Shown: positions 35,154 to 45,094 of the stretch, piece by piece | Position numbering within the stretch: position 1 is the first letter of the stretch | Layout of the letters: every line of letters starts with the position of its first letter | Assembly: GCF_030131845.1 (NCBI RefSeq) | Contig: NZ_JASKYM010000001.1 | Span: 248,001-312,000, forward strand | Source: Romboutsia sedimentorum | GTDB lineage: Bacteria; Bacillota; Clostridia; Peptostreptococcales; Peptostreptococcaceae | DNA: 64,000 nucleotides | Direction: 5' to 3' | Notes under the pieces: generated by a model | Database searches by the model: none | What the model was told of the DNA's origin: nothing | What the model saw: the letters and a program-made list of their open reading frames with translations, nothing else | Translations under genes and position numbers: made by a program

Positions 35154-35999
35154 TTAAGCTTCTTGTGCTGTTAATACCTTAGCTTCTAAATTTAATATCT
35201 CACGAGCTTCTTTTGGTGTAGCTACTTGTCTTCCTAATTCTCTAACAATATTTGCAGCTTTTTGAACTAATTCTCCATTAGATTTAGCTTTTACACCTTT
35301 TTCCATATAAACATTATCCTCAAATCCTACTCGAATATGCCCTCCCATTAACACACTTAGTGCTATCATGTCAAATTGGCATCTTCCTACACCACTTACA
35401 GTGAAAGTAGCATTACTTGGTATACTTTGTCTCATAAACATTAAATCTCTATATGTTCCACTTATACCACCATTAACTCCCATTACAAAGTTAAAGTGCA
35501 TATTATCATTTATGAAGCCTTTTTTGTTAAGTCTTAAAGCCATGTCTACCATACCTTTATCAAATACTTCTATTTCTGGCTTAACGTTTAAATCTATCAT
35601 TTTTTTGCCAAATTCTTTTATAGTATTTTCAGTATTAACAAATATATCATCTCCACCAAAGTTACAAGTACCACAGTCTAGTGTTGCCATTTCTGGAGAT
35701 AAGTTTACAGGTTGTATTCTTTCTTCATTGCTCATCCCAACTGCCCCTCCAGTTGAAGGTTGAACAATTGCATCCATACATTCCTCTTTTATTGCATCTA
35801 TACATTCCCTAAATCTATTTATATCTTGAGTTGGAGTACCATCATCATTTCTTACATGAAGATGTATTATACTAGCTCCAGCATCATAAGCAGCTTTTGC
35901 TTCTCTTACTACTTCTTCTACAGTATATGGGACATTTTCATTATGTTCTTTTGTTACCTCTGCACCACTTATAGCTGCTGTAATTATTACTTTTTCCAT
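35154..35999 (-). CDS. kce: 3-keto-5-aminohexanoate cleavage enzyme
   Basis: 281 residues, DUF849/BKACE family. With acetyl-CoA it converts 3-keto-5-aminohexanoate to 3-aminobutyryl-CoA and acetoacetate. Zinc ligands are visible in IIHLHVRNDDG (His-x-His) and the Glu later in RVGFEDNVY. PSTGGAVGMSNEERI is typical. AGGGGGAGG lies before the ATG. Confidence 0.95.
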   Translation of the reverse strand: MEKVIITAAISGAEVTKEHNENVPYTVEEVVREAKAAYDAGASIIHLHVRNDDGTPTQDINRFRECIDAIKEECMDAIVQPSTGGAVGMSNEERIQPVNLSPEMATLDCGTCNFGGDDIFVNTENTIKEFGKKMIDLNVKPEIEVFDKGMVDMALRLNKKGFINDNMHFNFVMGVNGGISGTYRDLMFMRQSIPSNATFTVSGVGRCQFDMIALSVLMGGHIRVGFEDNVYMEKGVKAKSNGELVQKAANIVRELGRQVATPKEAREILNLEAKVLTAQEA

Positions 36000-36022
36000 G
36001 TTAAGCGCCTCCCCCTTTTAAA

Positions 36023-36403
36023 CTAATATCTTTGCTTATCTTTAGGTACTACACAAGTTCCACTTGCCTTACAAACTACTATTGGTTCTTCTAAAACATC
36101 TGCTGCTGAATCACTTATATCAAATCTTGGTACTATAACTTTTCTAGCTTCAAATACCATTTTTCTTGAACTATTTCCTACCTTAACTATTTCTCCAACA
36201 GCTTCTATATAATCTCCAGCATATACCGGTGCTAAAAATTCAACACTATCATATGCTTTGAATAACCCTTCATCTCCATCATTTTGAATAAGTAACTCAG
36301 TAGCTACATCTCCAAACAATTGAAGCATTTTAGCCCCATCTACTAAATTTCCGCCATAATGTGCATCATGGCTTCCCATTCTAATTCTTATCATTGCTTT
36401 CAT
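36023..36403 (-). CDS. kal: 3-aminobutyryl-CoA ammonia-lyase
   Basis: 126 residues, hot-dog fold. It eliminates ammonia from L-3-aminobutyryl-CoA to give crotonyl-CoA. The opening [26 protein letters not shown] (in part; residues ~3-28) and GDVATELLI match Kal proteins. Ribosome site TAGGGGGG. It lies between kce and etfA, with a hairpin separating it from etfA. Confidence 0.93.
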   Translation of the reverse strand: MKAMIRIRMGSHDAHYGGNLVDGAKMLQLFGDVATELLIQNDGDEGLFKAYDSVEFLAPVYAGDYIEAVGEIVKVGNSSRKMVFEARKVIVPRFDISDSAADVLEEPIVVCKASGTCVVPKDKQRY

Positions 36404-36433
36404 GTTAAGTCCCCCCTAATGAATATATATATA

Positions 36434-36474
36434 TTAACTAATTGGCATAGATTTTACATATACCAATTAGTTAA
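36434..36474 (-). promoter_or_regulatory. Perfect 12-bp hairpin between etfA and kal
   Basis: TTAACTAATTGG (36434-36445) and its exact complement (36463-36474) enclose a 17-base loop. No T-run follows on the minus strand, so it is a weak terminator at best; it may mark a processing or expression boundary between the etf/butyrate and kam/kal parts. Confidence 0.62.
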
Positions 36475-36484
36475 AATCTTTTTG

Positions 36485-37459
36485 TTATGCTAACTCTTGT
36501 ACCAAGTTTTTAATTACTTTGTTAACATCTCCTACTAAAGAAAGATCTGCTACTTCAAATATTGCTGCATCACTATTGTTATTTATAGCGATTATATATT
36601 CAGACTCTTCCATACCAGCTAAATGTTGTATTGCTCCTGATATACCACAAGCAATATATACATCTGGTCTTACGGTCTTACCTGTTTGGCCCACTTGACG
36701 AGATTTATCAATCCATCCTGCATCAACTACAGCACGAGAAGCACTTACTTCAGCTCCTAATATATCTGCTAATTCATATACAGCGTCCATATTTTCTTTA
36801 GAACCAACTCCTCTACCTGCTGATATAAGAACCTTTGCATCTTCTATGTTAACCTTTTTTATATTTTCCTTAACATATTTTAATACTTGCACATTATTAT
36901 CGCACTGTGAAAAATCAACATCTACCTTTTCTATATTTCCTGTTCTAGTTATATCTTTTTCTAATTTTTTCATAACACCAGGTCTTACAGTACTCATTTG
37001 TGGTCTATGATTTGGACATATTATTGTAGCCATTATATTCCCACCAAATGCTGGTCTAGTCATTAATAATCCTTGGTTTTCCTCATCTATTTCAAGTGAT
37101 GTACAGTCTGCAGTAAGTCCTGTTTCTATAGTAGCACTTACTCTTGGTGCTAAGTCTCTCCCTATTGTAGTTGCTCCTACTAAAACTATATTTGGATTTT
37201 TTTTATTTATTACTTCTGTAAAGGCTTTAGTATATGTACTAGTTAAGTATACATCTAAATTTTCATCTTCAACATAAACTACTTCATCTGCTCCATATTG
37301 TATAAGTTCTTCACTTAAATTTTCTATATTATGGCCTAATAATACAGCACTTAATTTATTATTTATCTTATCAGCTAACTCTCTACCTTTTCCTAATAAT
37401 TCCAAAGAAACATTTTGTAATTCTCCGCCCCTTTGTTCAACAAAGACCATTACACTCAT
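36485..37459 (-). CDS. etfA: Electron transfer flavoprotein, alpha subunit
   Basis: 324 residues. The FAD-binding C-terminal part is clear: VGQTGKTVRPDVYIACGISGAIQHLAG (residues ~245-275, quoted in part) and NNNSDAAIFEVADLSLVGD. With EtfB and the acyl-CoA dehydrogenase it forms the electron-bifurcating butyryl-CoA dehydrogenase complex that couples crotonyl-CoA reduction by NADH to ferredoxin reduction. AGGAGG upstream. Confidence 0.95.
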   Translation of the reverse strand: MSVMVFVEQRGGELQNVSLELLGKGRELADKINNKLSAVLLGHNIENLSEELIQYGADEVVYVEDENLDVYLTSTYTKAFTEVINKKNPNIVLVGATTIGRDLAPRVSATIETGLTADCTSLEIDEENQGLLMTRPAFGGNIMATIICPNHRPQMSTVRPGVMKKLEKDITRTGNIEKVDVDFSQCDNNVQVLKYVKENIKKVNIEDAKVLISAGRGVGSKENMDAVYELADILGAEVSASRAVVDAGWIDKSRQVGQTGKTVRPDVYIACGISGAIQHLAGMEESEYIIAINNNSDAAIFEVADLSLVGDVNKVIKNLVQELA

Positions 37460-37514
37460 CGTTTTTCCTCCTATTAATCACTATTTTTTTAGTAATTATT
37501 TGTCAAATCATTTT

Positions 37515-38312
37515 TTAAGCTTTTGCTTCAGCTATTATAAACTTTTCTTTTAAAGAATTTAAAATTAATAATGCTGCTTCTTTTTCACCTACATCATGAA
37601 GTGTTCCTTTAGCCTTAACCCCTTTAGTAAAAGACTTCTTAACTTTAGTTGGTGAACCTTTTAATCCTATTTCTTCTATATTAACTTCTATATCTTTTAA
37701 TCCCCAAGTTTCTATCTTATCTTCTGACATACAGTCGTATATTCTAGATATTTTCATGTATCTTGGACTATTCATTTCTTTTAAAGTAGTTACAAGTACT
37801 GGCATCTTAGCCTTTATAACTTGGTATCCATCTTCAAATGCTCTATTTACTGTTATGCTATCCCCTTTTACTTCCATCTTTTCAACATATGTTATTGATG
37901 GTATACCAAGATGATTTGCAATTTGAGGACCAACTTGTGCAGTATCTCCATCTATTGCTTGTCTTCCTGCTATTATTAAATCATGCTCAATATTTTTTAT
38001 AGCACCTGCTATTGTTTTTGAAGTTGCAAGCGTATCAGCTCCAGCAAATGCTCTATCTGTAAGAAGTATAGCTCTATCAGCACCCATTGCTAAAGCTTCT
38101 TTTAGTGCATTTTTAGCTTGAGGAGGTCCCATTGTTAATACAGTTATAGTAGCTCCTGTTTGCTCTTTTATGCTTATTGCTTCTTCTATCCCTGCTTTAT
38201 CATCAGGATTTATTATACTTGGAATCCCATCTCTTATTAATGTACCAGTTTTAGGATCTAACTTTACTTCTGTTGTATCTGGTACTTGTTTTATACAAAC
38301 TAATATATTCAT
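37515..38312 (-). CDS. etfB: Electron transfer flavoprotein, beta subunit
   Basis: 265 residues from ATG 38312 (MNILVCIKQVPDT, with GGAGG upstream); a longer frame begins inside the preceding gene's end. Nucleotide-binding text: NPDDKAGIEEAISIKEQTGA, LAMGADRAILLTD, AGRQAIDGDTAQVGPQ. Partner of EtfA in the bifurcating complex; encoded between the acyl-CoA dehydrogenase and etfA, the usual clostridial order. Confidence 0.95.
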   Translation of the reverse strand: MNILVCIKQVPDTTEVKLDPKTGTLIRDGIPSIINPDDKAGIEEAISIKEQTGATITVLTMGPPQAKNALKEALAMGADRAILLTDRAFAGADTLATSKTIAGAIKNIEHDLIIAGRQAIDGDTAQVGPQIANHLGIPSITYVEKMEVKGDSITVNRAFEDGYQVIKAKMPVLVTTLKEMNSPRYMKISRIYDCMSEDKIETWGLKDIEVNIEEIGLKGSPTKVKKSFTKGVKAKGTLHDVGEKEAALLILNSLKEKFIIAEAKA

Positions 38313-38340
38313 GTTTTCTCCTCCCAAATTTCTATCAAGA

Positions 38341-39465
38341 CTATTTAAGTAAGTTTGCACTTATTACCATTTTTTGAACTTCACTTGTTCCTTCATATAT
38401 CTCAGTTATTTTTGCATCTCTCATCATTCTTTCAACTTCATATTCACGTGTATATCCATATCCACCATGAAGTTGAACTGCTTTAGTAGTAACTTCCATT
38501 GCAACTTCTGCAGCATAAAGTTTTGCCATTGCAGCTTCTACACTATATGATTTACCTGAATCTTTTTTAGTTGCAGAATTGTATACTAAAAGTCTTGCAG
38601 CTTCAATCTTAGTTTTCATATCAGCTAACTCAAATTGAGTGTTTTGGAATGAAGCTATACTTCTACCAAATTGCTTTCTTTCTTTAACATAGTTAACAGT
38701 AAGATCTAATGATCCTTGAGCTATACCAAGAGCTTGTGCTGCTATTCCTATACGACCACCATCTAGTGTCTTCATAGCTATTTTAAAACCTTGACCTTCT
38801 TTTCCTAATATATTTTCTTTAGGTATTCTACAATTTTCAAATATTAACTCACAAGTTGCAGATCCTCTTATTCCTAATTTCTTTTCTTTTTTCCCTATAG
38901 AGAAACCTTCAGTTCCTTTTTCAACTATGAAAGCTGATATTCCACGAGTTCCTTTAGGTTTATCAGTCATAGCCATTACTACATATATATCAGCTGGTCC
39001 TGCATTAGTTATAAATACCTTTGAACCATTTAATACATATTCATCTCCATCTAATATAGCTGTAGTTTGTTGCCCCGATGCATCTGTACCTGCATTAGGC
39101 TCAGTTAAACCAAATGCACCTAACTTTTCACCTTTTGCTAGAGGAACTAAGAATTTTTCTTTTTGTTCTTTTGTCCCAAACTCAAATATAGGACTTCCAC
39201 ATAATGAAGTATGAGCTGAAACTATTACCCCTGTAGTTGCGCATGCTTTAGATAATTCTTCAACAGCCATTGCGTAACCTAAATAGTCTCCACCTTCTCC
39301 GCCATACTCTTTAGGGAAAGGTATACCTAAAAATCCATATTTACCCATTTTTTCAACAGTTTCATATGGAAACTTTTCTTCCTCATCTATTTCATGAGCT
39401 ATAGGAGCTACCTCATTTTGTGTAAACTCTCTATACATTTGTTTTAATAATTCATATCTTTCCAT
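38341..39465 (-). CDS. Butyryl-CoA dehydrogenase (acyl-CoA dehydrogenase)
   Basis: 374 residues. Short-chain acyl-CoA dehydrogenase that reduces crotonyl-CoA to butyryl-CoA with EtfAB. Motifs: [18 protein letters not shown] and [13 protein letters not shown] (FAD/substrate), and the C-terminal [35 protein letters not shown] region (in part), which contains the catalytic Glu in IYEGTSE. Ribosome site GAGGGG. Often called bcd or acdA in clostridia. Confidence 0.94.
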   Translation of the reverse strand: MERYELLKQMYREFTQNEVAPIAHEIDEEEKFPYETVEKMGKYGFLGIPFPKEYGGEGGDYLGYAMAVEELSKACATTGVIVSAHTSLCGSPIFEFGTKEQKEKFLVPLAKGEKLGAFGLTEPNAGTDASGQQTTAILDGDEYVLNGSKVFITNAGPADIYVVMAMTDKPKGTRGISAFIVEKGTEGFSIGKKEKKLGIRGSATCELIFENCRIPKENILGKEGQGFKIAMKTLDGGRIGIAAQALGIAQGSLDLTVNYVKERKQFGRSIASFQNTQFELADMKTKIEAARLLVYNSATKKDSGKSYSVEAAMAKLYAAEVAMEVTTKAVQLHGGYGYTREYEVERMMRDAKITEIYEGTSEVQKMVISANLLK

Positions 39466-39549
39466 TAAAAATTTCCCCTCTTTTCTGAAAATGTAACATC
39501 CATCTATACACAGTGTATAAGCCCTAGATTAATTTCTTTTTTAAATCAA

Positions 39550-40392
39550 TTAATTATAGTCATAAAATCCTTTTTTAGTTTTTCTTCCTAACACTCCACC
39601 TCTAACCATCTTTCTAAGAAGCGGATGTGGTCTATATTTTGAATCTCCAAATTCAGTATAAAGTACTTCCATTATGTTTAGGCATACATCTAGACCTATA
39701 AGATCTCCTAAGGCTAGCGGCCCTATTGGATGATTTGCTCCTAACTTCATAGCATTATCTATATCTTGTGCACTAGCAATATTTTCTGCAAATATTCCTA
39801 TTGCCTCATTTATCATAGGTACTAATATTCTATTAACTACAAATCCTGGTGATTCTTTTACACTTACTGGTGTTTTTTCTAATTGTGTGGATAATTCTAA
39901 TATTGTCTGGTGTGTTTGCTCTGATGTTAGCATTCCATCTATTACTTCAATTAATTTCATAACTGATGCTGGATTGAAGAAATGCATTCCTATAACTTTT
40001 TCTGGTCTGTTTGTGCTTATTGACAAATCTGTTATTGATAAAGATGATGTGTTTGTTGCTAATATAGTTTCCTTTTTACATATAGAGTCTAACTCTTTAA
40101 ATAATTGCTTTTTAATTTGCATATTTTCAACTATAGCCTCTATTACTAAATCACAGTCTTTTGCTTTTTCAAGGTCTACAGTTTTTTCAAGCCTACTTAA
40201 GATTTGAATTTTATCTTCTTCTTTTATTTTTTCTTTTAATACTTTTCTCTCTAAATTTTTTGTTATTAATTTAACACCTTTACCTATAATATCTTCACTT
40301 ATATCTCTAAGAATTACTTCATGCCCACTTGATATAAATACTTCAGCAATACCACTTCCCATAGTACCGCTTCCTATTACCATTACTTTCAT
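39550..40392 (-). CDS. hbd: 3-hydroxybutyryl-CoA dehydrogenase
   Basis: 280 residues. NAD(P)-dependent reduction of acetoacetyl-CoA to 3-hydroxybutyryl-CoA. The Rossmann motif [15 protein letters not shown] opens the protein; [17 protein letters not shown] holds the catalytic His and Asn, and the C-terminal domain has [18 protein letters not shown]. Ribosome site TAGGGGGG. Full family length. Confidence 0.96.
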   Translation of the reverse strand: MKVMVIGSGTMGSGIAEVFISSGHEVILRDISEDIIGKGVKLITKNLERKVLKEKIKEEDKIQILSRLEKTVDLEKAKDCDLVIEAIVENMQIKKQLFKELDSICKKETILATNTSSLSITDLSISTNRPEKVIGMHFFNPASVMKLIEVIDGMLTSEQTHQTILELSTQLEKTPVSVKESPGFVVNRILVPMINEAIGIFAENIASAQDIDNAMKLGANHPIGPLALGDLIGLDVCLNIMEVLYTEFGDSKYRPHPLLRKMVRGGVLGRKTKKGFYDYN

Positions 40393-40443
40393 GATGTGTT
40401 CCCCCCTAAATATAAAATGTATATCTTTTAATGTATAAGATAT

Positions 40444-41256
40444 TTACACATTACCTTCTAATGAACTACTTACTTTTTTGATAGCGTTTACGAATTTTGG
40501 TTCTCTTTTTTCTAAGAAAGCACTCATACCCTCTTCTTGATCTTCACTTGCAAAGCATAATCCAAATAAATTACTTTCCAAATTTGTAGCTCTATCTATA
40601 TCCATTTCATAACCGTTATTTATAGCATTTTTGGCATATCTAAGTGCTATTTGTCCTTTAGTAGCTATTAACTTAGCCATCTCTAAGCATTCATCTAGTA
40701 ATAAATCTTTTGTTGTTACTCTATTTATTAAACCTATATTTTTAGCTTCTTCTGCTTTTATTATTTGTGCTGTATATATAAGTTCTTTAGCTTTTGCTAT
40801 ACCTACTACCCTAGGTAGTCTTTGAGTTCCCCCAAACCCTGGTATTATACCAAGATTTGCTTCTACTTGCCCAAACTTAGCATTTTCGCTTGCTATTCTA
40901 ATATCACAACTCATAGCAAGTTCTAAGCCTCCACCTAAACAAAATCCATTTATAGCTGCAATTATTGGTTTTTCACAATTTTCTATTTTTCTAAATATAC
41001 AATTCCCATATTCAGAAAACTCTACCCCTTCTTTGAAACTCATATCTTTCATTGCTGCTATATCGGCACCTGCGACAAAGGTTTTCCCTTCACCTGTTAT
41101 TATTCCTACATAAATATCTTCATCTTTAGAGATAATATCAATAGCTCTATCTAATTCTTGTAAAACCTCTTCATTCAATGAATTTAAATATTTTTCTCTA
41201 GTAATCTTAATTATATAAACATTCCCTGATTTAGTACAATTTAAATTTTTATACAT
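40444..41256 (-). CDS. crt: Crotonase (3-hydroxybutyryl-CoA dehydratase)
   Basis: 270 residues, enoyl-CoA hydratase family. FVAGADIAAMKDM forms the oxyanion-hole loop; INGFCLGGGLELAMSCDIRIA and NLGIIPGFGGTQRLPR carry the second loop and the catalytic Glu region. It interconverts 3-hydroxybutyryl-CoA and crotonyl-CoA. It lies 51 bases upstream of hbd in transcription. GAGGGTG ribosome site. Confidence 0.95.
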   Translation of the reverse strand: MYKNLNCTKSGNVYIIKITREKYLNSLNEEVLQELDRAIDIISKDEDIYVGIITGEGKTFVAGADIAAMKDMSFKEGVEFSEYGNCIFRKIENCEKPIIAAINGFCLGGGLELAMSCDIRIASENAKFGQVEANLGIIPGFGGTQRLPRVVGIAKAKELIYTAQIIKAEEAKNIGLINRVTTKDLLLDECLEMAKLIATKGQIALRYAKNAINNGYEMDIDRATNLESNLFGLCFASEDQEEGMSAFLEKREPKFVNAIKKVSSSLEGNV

Positions 41257-41460
41257 TTTATCACCCTCGTATACTATTAAATTAAATACATCTTCTTCAA
41301 AAATCGTTTTTGTTTGTGGTTATATACTATATTTCTACACGTTTGTTATAAAGCCTTTTTTTGTATAAAATTATATATATGTATATTTTTTTCACATTCA
41401 CATACTAATATTTTCATAATAAATATTTTATTTAATTTATTTGTTTTTAAGATTGGTTAT

Positions 41461-42666
41461 TTATATTGATTTAACTATTACGCAAGTTCCCATTCCTCCA
41501 CCTATGCAAAGTGATGCTAACCCCTGTTTTAATTTTCTCTTTTTCATTTCATGTAAAAGTGTTGTTATTATTCTAGCTCCAGATGCACCTAATGGATGAC
41601 CTATTGCTATTGCTCCACCATTTACATTAGTTCTTTCTTCAAACCAATCATCGTCAACACCATGTTCTTTCTTTAACTCTTTTATTACACCTAATGATTG
41701 AGCTGCAAAAGCTTCATTTAATTCTATTAACTCCATATCAGCTAAATTCATGTTAGCTTTACTTAATGCATCTTTTATAGCAGGCACAGGTCCAAGTCCC
41801 ATAACTGATGGATCTACTCCACCTTGACCTACTGCTACTAACTCAGCTATTGGCTTTAATCCATATTCCTTAACTGCCTTTTCAGATGCTACAAGCACTA
41901 TACCAGCTCCATCATTTATACCAGATGCATTTCCTGCTGTTACAGTTCCGTCTTTTTTAAATGCCGGTCTTAATTTTGAAAGTACTTCTAAACTTGTATT
42001 TCTATTTGGAAATTCGTCAGTATCTACTATTACTGAACCTTTTCTTGTTTTTACTTCTATTGGAACTATTTCATCTACAAATCTCCCATTATCTATTGCT
42101 TTTATTGCTTTTTGTTGAGATTTGAAAGCAAATTCATCTTGCATATTTCTTGTTATACTATACTTTTGAGATACATTTTCAGCAGTTATTCCCATGTGGT
42201 AATTGTTAAATGCATCAGTTAAACCATCTAATACTAAACTATCTTTAAGATTCATACCACCCATTTTACTACCAGTTCTTATTGTAGCTTCTGTTACATA
42301 TGGAACTTGAGACATCACTTCTACTCCACCTGCTACTATTAAGTCTCCCATTCCTGATTTTATTTGTGAATATGCATTCATAACTGTTTTCATACCACTT
42401 CCACATATTATATTTACTGAATAAGCTGGAACTTCACATGGAATACCTGCATGTATTGAGGCTTGTCTTGCTATACCTTGACCTTGACCTGCTGGCAATA
42501 CATTACCTAGTATTACTTCATCTATTTTACTTGCATCTACGTTATTAGTTTCTATTACTGATTTAATTACTTGCCCAGCAAGTTGTGCTGGTGCTACTGT
42601 AGATAATCCCCCTAAAAACTTACCGATTGGACTTCTTTTTGCATCTACTATATATACTTTAGACAT
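41461..42666 (-). CDS. thlA: Acetyl-CoA acetyltransferase (thiolase)
   Basis: 401 residues. Condenses or cleaves acetoacetyl-CoA. Active-site Cys in NIICGSGMKTVM; GHPLGASGARI holds the catalytic His and CIGGGMGTCVIV the second Cys. In this locus it closes the cycle by converting acetoacetyl-CoA to acetyl-CoA. Ribosome site TAGGGGG. A 204-base gap to crt may include another promoter; I see no RNA structure there. Confidence 0.95.
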   Translation of the reverse strand: MSKVYIVDAKRSPIGKFLGGLSTVAPAQLAGQVIKSVIETNNVDASKIDEVILGNVLPAGQGQGIARQASIHAGIPCEVPAYSVNIICGSGMKTVMNAYSQIKSGMGDLIVAGGVEVMSQVPYVTEATIRTGSKMGGMNLKDSLVLDGLTDAFNNYHMGITAENVSQKYSITRNMQDEFAFKSQQKAIKAIDNGRFVDEIVPIEVKTRKGSVIVDTDEFPNRNTSLEVLSKLRPAFKKDGTVTAGNASGINDGAGIVLVASEKAVKEYGLKPIAELVAVGQGGVDPSVMGLGPVPAIKDALSKANMNLADMELIELNEAFAAQSLGVIKELKKEHGVDDDWFEERTNVNGGAIAIGHPLGASGARIITTLLHEMKKRKLKQGLASLCIGGGMGTCVIVKSI

Positions 42667-42842
42667 TCGCTTTTCCCCCTATTTTTTAACTCTTCGAAAT
42701 TTGTCTTTTTTCCAATTTTTATATCTTTTTTTGAAGTTTATCTCTTTAACATAAGTATAGATATGTGAAGCTTCTTTGTAAAATTCCAAAAAACTATACG
42801 CTCATAACTTTTAGTTATAAGTTTAACATATTATATTTATAC

Positions 42843-42876
42843 AAAAAAATACTTTTAATTATTTCATCAAAAGCAT
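42843..42876 (-). terminator. Terminator of the LysR gene
   Basis: On the minus strand ATGCTTTT pairs with AAAAGTAT (one G-U) and is followed by TTTTTTG. It lies a few bases past the stop at 42885. Confidence 0.75.
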
Positions 42877-42884
42877 TCAATAAT

Positions 42885-43811
42885 TTATTTTGTTTTTGAT
42901 TGATTATCTTCTTTGTGATTTTCATGCTCTTTTCTTATATGATCTGTTGCATATTCTACAAATAGCTTTAATGTTTTAGACATATATTTATCCTTTTTAA
43001 CTATAAAACCAATATTCCAGTTTATTTCAGGATTAGATATAGATATCATATTTACTCCATTCATTTTGTATCGTTGAACTATTGGTTTTGGCATCATTGC
43101 TATTCCATAATTTAGACCTACCATCTCTAAGATAAAATCCCATTGTGAAACCTTCATTACTATATTTGGTTCAAATCCCGAATCTTTGCATGCATTTATT
43201 GTTTTATCGTACATCATGAAATTTTCATTAAATACAATAAATCTTTCATCTTTTAGTTCTTTCATATCAATACTTTTTCTATTAGCTAAAGGATGATCTT
43301 TACTTATAGCTAGCATTATATCTCCACTTACTATCTTTGAGGCGATTATATTATCTTCTTCTACTGGAAATATTACTGCTCCAAGTTCTATACTTTCATC
43401 TACTACTTTACATTTTATATTATTTGCTCCTTCTTCTACTATCTGTATATCTATGTCTGGATGTTCTTGTTTAAATTTAGCTACGGCAGATGTAAAATAT
43501 ACGCTACCTATAACTGGCGGTATCCCTAGTGTTAATGTTTTCCTACAATTTGTTATACTATCTTGGAGCTTAAGCATCTCTGTGTTTATAATATCAATGG
43601 ATTTTTTTGCATTTTCATAAAATATTTCACCTTCATAGGTTAAGTTAAATTTTTTTGTATTTCTTTCGATTAATTGTGTTTGTACTTCTTTTTCTAAGTT
43701 TTTTATTGATTTGCTAAGAGCCGGTTGGGATATATATAAATTATTCGCAGCTTTAGTAAAATTTGTTTCTTTTACTACTTCTAAGAAATATATTATTTCT
43801 TTTATATTCAT
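42885..43811 (-). CDS. LysR-family transcriptional regulator
   Basis: 308 residues from ATG 43811 (GGGAGG upstream); the frame opens 52 codons earlier without a ribosome site. The N-terminal HTH is typical: MNIKEIIYFLEVVKETNFTKAA and YISQPALSKSIKNLEKE. The effector domain follows (LTLGIPPVIGSVYFTSAVAKF, AISKDHPLANRK). It lies immediately upstream of the thl-crt-hbd part in the same direction with its own terminator, so it probably regulates the lysine/butyrate locus; this is inference. Confidence 0.9.
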   Translation of the reverse strand: MNIKEIIYFLEVVKETNFTKAANNLYISQPALSKSIKNLEKEVQTQLIERNTKKFNLTYEGEIFYENAKKSIDIINTEMLKLQDSITNCRKTLTLGIPPVIGSVYFTSAVAKFKQEHPDIDIQIVEEGANNIKCKVVDESIELGAVIFPVEEDNIIASKIVSGDIMLAISKDHPLANRKSIDMKELKDERFIVFNENFMMYDKTINACKDSGFEPNIVMKVSQWDFILEMVGLNYGIAMMPKPIVQRYKMNGVNMISISNPEINWNIGFIVKKDKYMSKTLKLFVEYATDHIRKEHENHKEDNQSKTK

Positions 43812-43970
43812 ATTCTTATTCCTCCCTTTTTTATTTTGTATACACTTGTCAATATATAATTTCATATGTATATAGTTTGAATTCTTATCTCTCCTTAACT
43901 TCATATTAACATTGTTGTAAAATACTATCAACACAGGTAACTTATATGTTTTGCTATATTTGAACAATAA

Positions 43971-43997
43971 AATGGAGTAACTTTAAGTTACTCCATT
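43971..43997 (-). terminator. Terminator of reverse rubrerythrin
   Basis: AATGGAGTAACTT pairs with AAGTTACTCCATT (13 bp, one-base loop in the formal repeat) and on the minus strand is followed by TTTATTG. It lies 24 bases past the stop at 44022. Confidence 0.78.
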
Positions 43998-44021
43998 GAC
44001 CAAGGCTTTAGCTTTTATCTA

Positions 44022-44570
44022 TTATTTAGTTTGAAAATATCTTTCTAATAATCCTAAGAATGCTTTACCATGTCTAGCTTCATCTTTACACATTTCATGA
44101 ACAGTATCATGTATAGCATCTAATCCTAATTCTTTAGCTTTTTTAGCTATTTTTAATTTTCCTTCAGTAGCTCCGTATTCTGCTTCTACTCTTGCAGTTA
44201 AGTTAGCTTTTGTATCTGCTACTACTACTTCACCTAATAACTCTGCAAATTTAGCAGCATGTTCTGCTTCTTCAAAAGCTATTCTTTTGTAAGCTTCTGC
44301 TACTTCTGGATATCCTTCTCTATCTGCTTGACGACTCATTGCTAAGTACATTCCTACTTCTGTACATTCTCCTGTAAAGTTAGCTCTTAATCCTTCTAAT
44401 ATATCTTCGTCTACTCCAGCTGCTACACCTATTCTGTGCTCATCAGCCCATATCATTTCCCCACTCATTTCGTTGAACTTCTCTGCTCCTACTTTACATA
44501 CTGGACAAACTTCTGGTGCAGCTTCCCCTTCATGTATATATCCACATACTGTACAAACAAACTTTTTCAT
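44022..44570 (-). CDS. Reverse rubrerythrin (NADH peroxidase)
   Basis: 182 residues with the rubredoxin domain first: [25 protein letters not shown] supplies four Cys for iron (residues ~4-28). The ferritin-like four-helix diiron domain follows, with [19 protein letters not shown] and [13 protein letters not shown] ligands. Reverse rubrerythrins are abundant in clostridia and reduce H2O2 and O2 with NADH and partner reductases. Strong ribosome site (GGAG) upstream; single gene. Confidence 0.95.
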   Translation of the reverse strand: MKKFVCTVCGYIHEGEAAPEVCPVCKVGAEKFNEMSGEMIWADEHRIGVAAGVDEDILEGLRANFTGECTEVGMYLAMSRQADREGYPEVAEAYKRIAFEEAEHAAKFAELLGEVVVADTKANLTARVEAEYGATEGKLKIAKKAKELGLDAIHDTVHEMCKDEARHGKAFLGLLERYFQTK

Positions 44571-44709
44571 AATTTTTCTCCTCCTAATTTCACCTGTTAT
44601 ATATTAATTTTAATTTTTTATTATTTAACTATAATCTATATATACCCGTGGTCTTTAGGTCTAAACATTTTTTATATTATTTATATGAAAAATTGAGTTA
44701 CTAAGTAAT

Positions 44710-45072
44710 TTAGTACTTCATCTTATCAGGTATTACTCCTCTTACTCCACCTTTAGGGCATGATGTATCCCCAGTATATCTTGGTATTAGATGCACATGT
44801 ACATGCATGACAGTTTGCCCTGAAACTTCACCACAATTTACACCTACATTGTATCCATCTGGTGAGTACTTTTCATCAAGTAGCTTCTTGCCTTCATCTA
44901 CTAATTCAAATATAGATTCCCTTTCATTTCTTGTTAAGTCAAAAAAATCTTTTACATGTCTTTTAGGTATAAAAAGCATGTGCCCTTCGTTTACTGGGAA
45001 TTTATCAAATATAGCATATGCTACTTCATTTTCTAATATGTAATCATTAATTTCACAAAATATGTTATTTAT
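44710..45072 (-). CDS. HIT-family protein without a canonical start codon
   Basis: The histidine triad is intact: TVMHVHVHLIPRY (HxHxH). The first ATG in frame (44979) lies inside the fold at GHMLFIPKRH; the conserved HIT opening continues upstream as NNIFCEINDYILENEVAYAIFDKFP (in parts), which must be coding. No ATG, GTG or TTG precedes it before the in-frame TAA; ATA at 45072 is the only plausible position (120 aa). The tnpB element ends within about 30 bases upstream, so the insertion may have removed the true start and promoter. It could be a pseudogene. HIT proteins hydrolyse dinucleotide or nucleotide-adduct substrates. Confidence 0.72.
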   Translation of the reverse strand: MNNIFCEINDYILENEVAYAIFDKFPVNEGHMLFIPKRHVKDFFDLTRNERESIFELVDEGKKLLDEKYSPDGYNVGVNCGEVSGQTVMHVHVHLIPRYTGDTSCPKGGVRGVIPDKMKY

Positions 45073-45094
45073 GTTTGATATATACTCTGTTGAA

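Noticed and set aside
42885-43967. 360-aa form of the LysR regulator
   Set aside because: The first 52 residues lack LysR similarity and a ribosome site; the HTH starts at MNIKEIIYF with GGGAGG upstream.
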